DNA of 6,352 bases from the NCBI GenBank assembly GCA_012735335.1, contig JAAYHO010000131.1, forward strand, positions 1 to 6,352, written 5' to 3'. This document shows, in pieces, positions 5,225-6,352 of this stretch; position 1 is the stretch's first letter; the number at the start of each line of letters is the position of its first letter. The notes beneath the pieces are model-generated. The model saw nothing but the letters and a program-made list of their open reading frames with translations. It was not told the DNA's origin and ran no database searches. The DNA comes from Gammaproteobacteria bacterium (GTDB lineage: Bacteria > Pseudomonadota > Gammaproteobacteria > Pseudomonadales > Pseudomonadaceae). Made by a program: the position numbers and the translations under genes.

Positions 5225-6352
5225 TGCGCTTGCTGATCATCTGCCTGCTGAGCCTGCTCAGCCCACTGGCCCAGGCCGCACTGGAAGCCAGCGTCGACCG
5301 CACCCGGCTGGTCGAAGGGGAAAGCCTCGAACTGACCTTGGAAACCCCCAGCGCCGGGCGCATGAGCGAGCTGGACCTGACCCCGCTGGCCGAACACTTC
5401 GAGGTACAGGGCACCCGGCAGCTGAGCCTGGTCAGCCAGATCAACGGCCGCACCACCCCGGTGACCCGCTGGGTGGTCACCCTCACCCCGCTGCGCACCG
5501 GCTTTCTGGTCATCCCGCCGATCAGCCTGGGCGACGCCAGCAGCCAGCCGATCAGTCTGCATGTACTGTCCGCCGCCCAGGCCGCCGCCGATCAGAGCGC
5601 CCAGTTGGCACCGGTATTCATCGACAGTGAAGTGGATATCGAAACGCCCTATGTACAGGCCCAGGTCCTGCTCACCCTGCGCATCTATCACTCGGTATCG
5701 CTGTTCGACGACTCCACCCTCAGCGGGCTGGATATCCCCAACGCCCGGGTCGAAAGCCTCGGACCACCACGCAATTTCGAGCGGCTGATCAATGGTGTAC
5801 GCCACGGCGTGATCGAGATCCGCTACGCGATCTTTCCCCAGCACAGCGGTGAGCTGGAGATCCCCTCGCAACTGTTCAGCGCCACCGCCCTGCAACCGGG
5901 CAGCAACGGCCGCCCCAGCGCCCGCAGCGGACGGCTGGTACAGGTACGCTCACCGAGCATCACTCTGCAGGTCAGGGGCATCCCCGACAGCTACCCCGAA
6001 AACGCCCCCTGGATTCCGGCCAAGAGCCTGAACCTGATGCAGACCTGGCAGCCGGACCCCGGTATCGACCTGTTCAGCGGCGAACCCCTGACCCGCACCC
6101 TGATCCTCAGCGCCGACGGACTCAACGCCAGCCAGCTGCCGGCACTGCAGAGCCTCAGCGCCGATCAGACCAGCCAGCAACTGCGCCAGTACGCCGACCA
6201 GCCGAAACTGCACACTGACAGCAACGACGCAGGCATGCGCGGTGTACGCCACGACAGCGCCGCGCTGGTGGCGCTGGAAGAAGGCTCCTACAACCTGCCG
6301 CCAATAGTGGTGCACTGGTGGAATACCACCGAAGACCGCCTGGAAACCGCCA
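5221..6352 (+). CDS. batD: BatD-like protein, 3' end beyond the window
   Basis: The frame stays open from the ATG at 5221 to the window edge, giving 377 complete codons and no stop. The N-terminus is a typical signal peptide: MMRLL, a hydrophobic core, then SPLAQA with likely cleavage after A19 or A20. BatD family features follow: VDRTRLVEGESLELTL (25-40), a beta-rich repeat with LTPLRTGFLVIPPISLG (88-104), the segment PVFIDSEVDIETPYVQAQV (131-149) before LLTLRIYHSVSLFDD, and GIPDSYPENAPWIPAK (253-268). The visible part looks like tandem immunoglobulin-like beta domains in the periplasm. BatD proteins are usually longer, near 550 residues, with a membrane helix close to the C-terminus, which would fall outside this window. 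The ATGA overlap with the VWA-TPR stop shows tight coupling. A periplasmic partner or adaptor for the VWA proteins is the likely role, inferred from conserved linkage. Confidence 0.9.
   Translation, partial: MMRLLIICLLSLLSPLAQAALEASVDRTRLVEGESLELTLETPSAGRMSELDLTPLAEHFEVQGTRQLSLVSQINGRTTPVTRWVVTLTPLRTGFLVIPPISLGDASSQPISLHVLSAAQAAADQSAQLAPVFIDSEVDIETPYVQAQVLLTLRIYHSVSLFDDSTLSGLDIPNARVESLGPPRNFERLINGVRHGVIEIRYAIFPQHSGELEIPSQLFSATALQPGSNGRPSARSGRLVQVRSPSITLQVRGIPDSYPENAPWIPAKSLNLMQTWQPDPGIDLFSGEPLTRTLILSADGLNASQLPALQSLSADQTSQQLRQYADQPKLHTDSNDAGMRGVRHDSAALVALEEGSYNLPPIVVHWWNTTEDRLETA

Larger units (their letters stand above)
64..6352 (+). other. MoxR-DUF58-DUF4381-VWA-VWA/TPR-BatD operon
   Basis: Six genes on one strand have junctions of +3, -1, -8, -8 and -4 bases, with no room for internal promoters between genes and no hairpin followed by a T-run anywhere. 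Both -8 junctions have the same layout, with the next ATG opening an eight-base overlap that ends in TGA (ATGTTTGA and ATGACTGA). The operon continues past the window end, so its terminator and any further genes are not visible. Confidence 0.9.

Noticed and set aside
4974..5630. Plus-strand frame of 218 codons overlapping the linker and the start of the BatD-like gene
   Set aside because: The product is an Arg/Pro/Thr/Ala-rich frame shadow. The other frame gives a continuous VWA-TPR tail and then a signal peptide with BatD motifs.

Overview
The window is a single, gapless, plus-strand operon of the MoxR / Bat (von Willebrand factor A) type, cut by the window end inside its last visible gene. 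Base composition is GC-rich with strong G/C preference at third codon positions. The gene order is MoxR ATPase, DUF58, DUF4381, VWA, VWA-TPR fusion, BatD. This combination suggests a gammaproteobacterium, most likely Pseudomonas or a close relative; that is an inference from gene order and codon habit, not a database match. No RNA gene, mobile element, CRISPR array or factor-independent terminator is visible.

Layout: 1-75 is a short leader with a good ribosome binding site and at best a weak promoter candidate. Then come the MoxR-type AAA+ ATPase (76-1035), a soluble DUF58 protein (1039-1968), a small one-helix DUF4381 membrane protein (1968-2426), a BatA-like VWA membrane protein (2419-3426), a BatB/BatC-like VWA-TPR fusion (3419-5224) and a BatD-like secreted or membrane protein (5221 to beyond 6352). 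The last gene has no stop in the window and is easily missed. Every junction is a 3-base gap or an overlap of 1 to 8 bases, so the six proteins are very probably co-transcribed and translationally coupled.

How they work together: MoxR ATPases of this type are thought to act as chaperone-like remodelling machines for VWA-domain partners. Charge distribution predicts that MoxR, DUF58 and the C-terminal part of the DUF4381 protein lie in the cytoplasm, while both VWA domains, the TPR segment and BatD face the periplasm. The locus thus reads as an ATP-driven assembly spanning the inner membrane. Related loci have been linked to aerotolerance, stress resistance and envelope integrity in other bacteria, but the molecular substrate is not established.

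The system itself is a known conserved type. The most noteworthy sequence details are the asymmetry in metal-site residues between the two VWA proteins (intact in the first, replaced at three of five positions in the second), a similar loss in the DUF58 protein, the signal-peptide-like seam between the VWA and TPR halves of the fusion, and a long low-complexity linker before a conserved-looking C-terminal tail.
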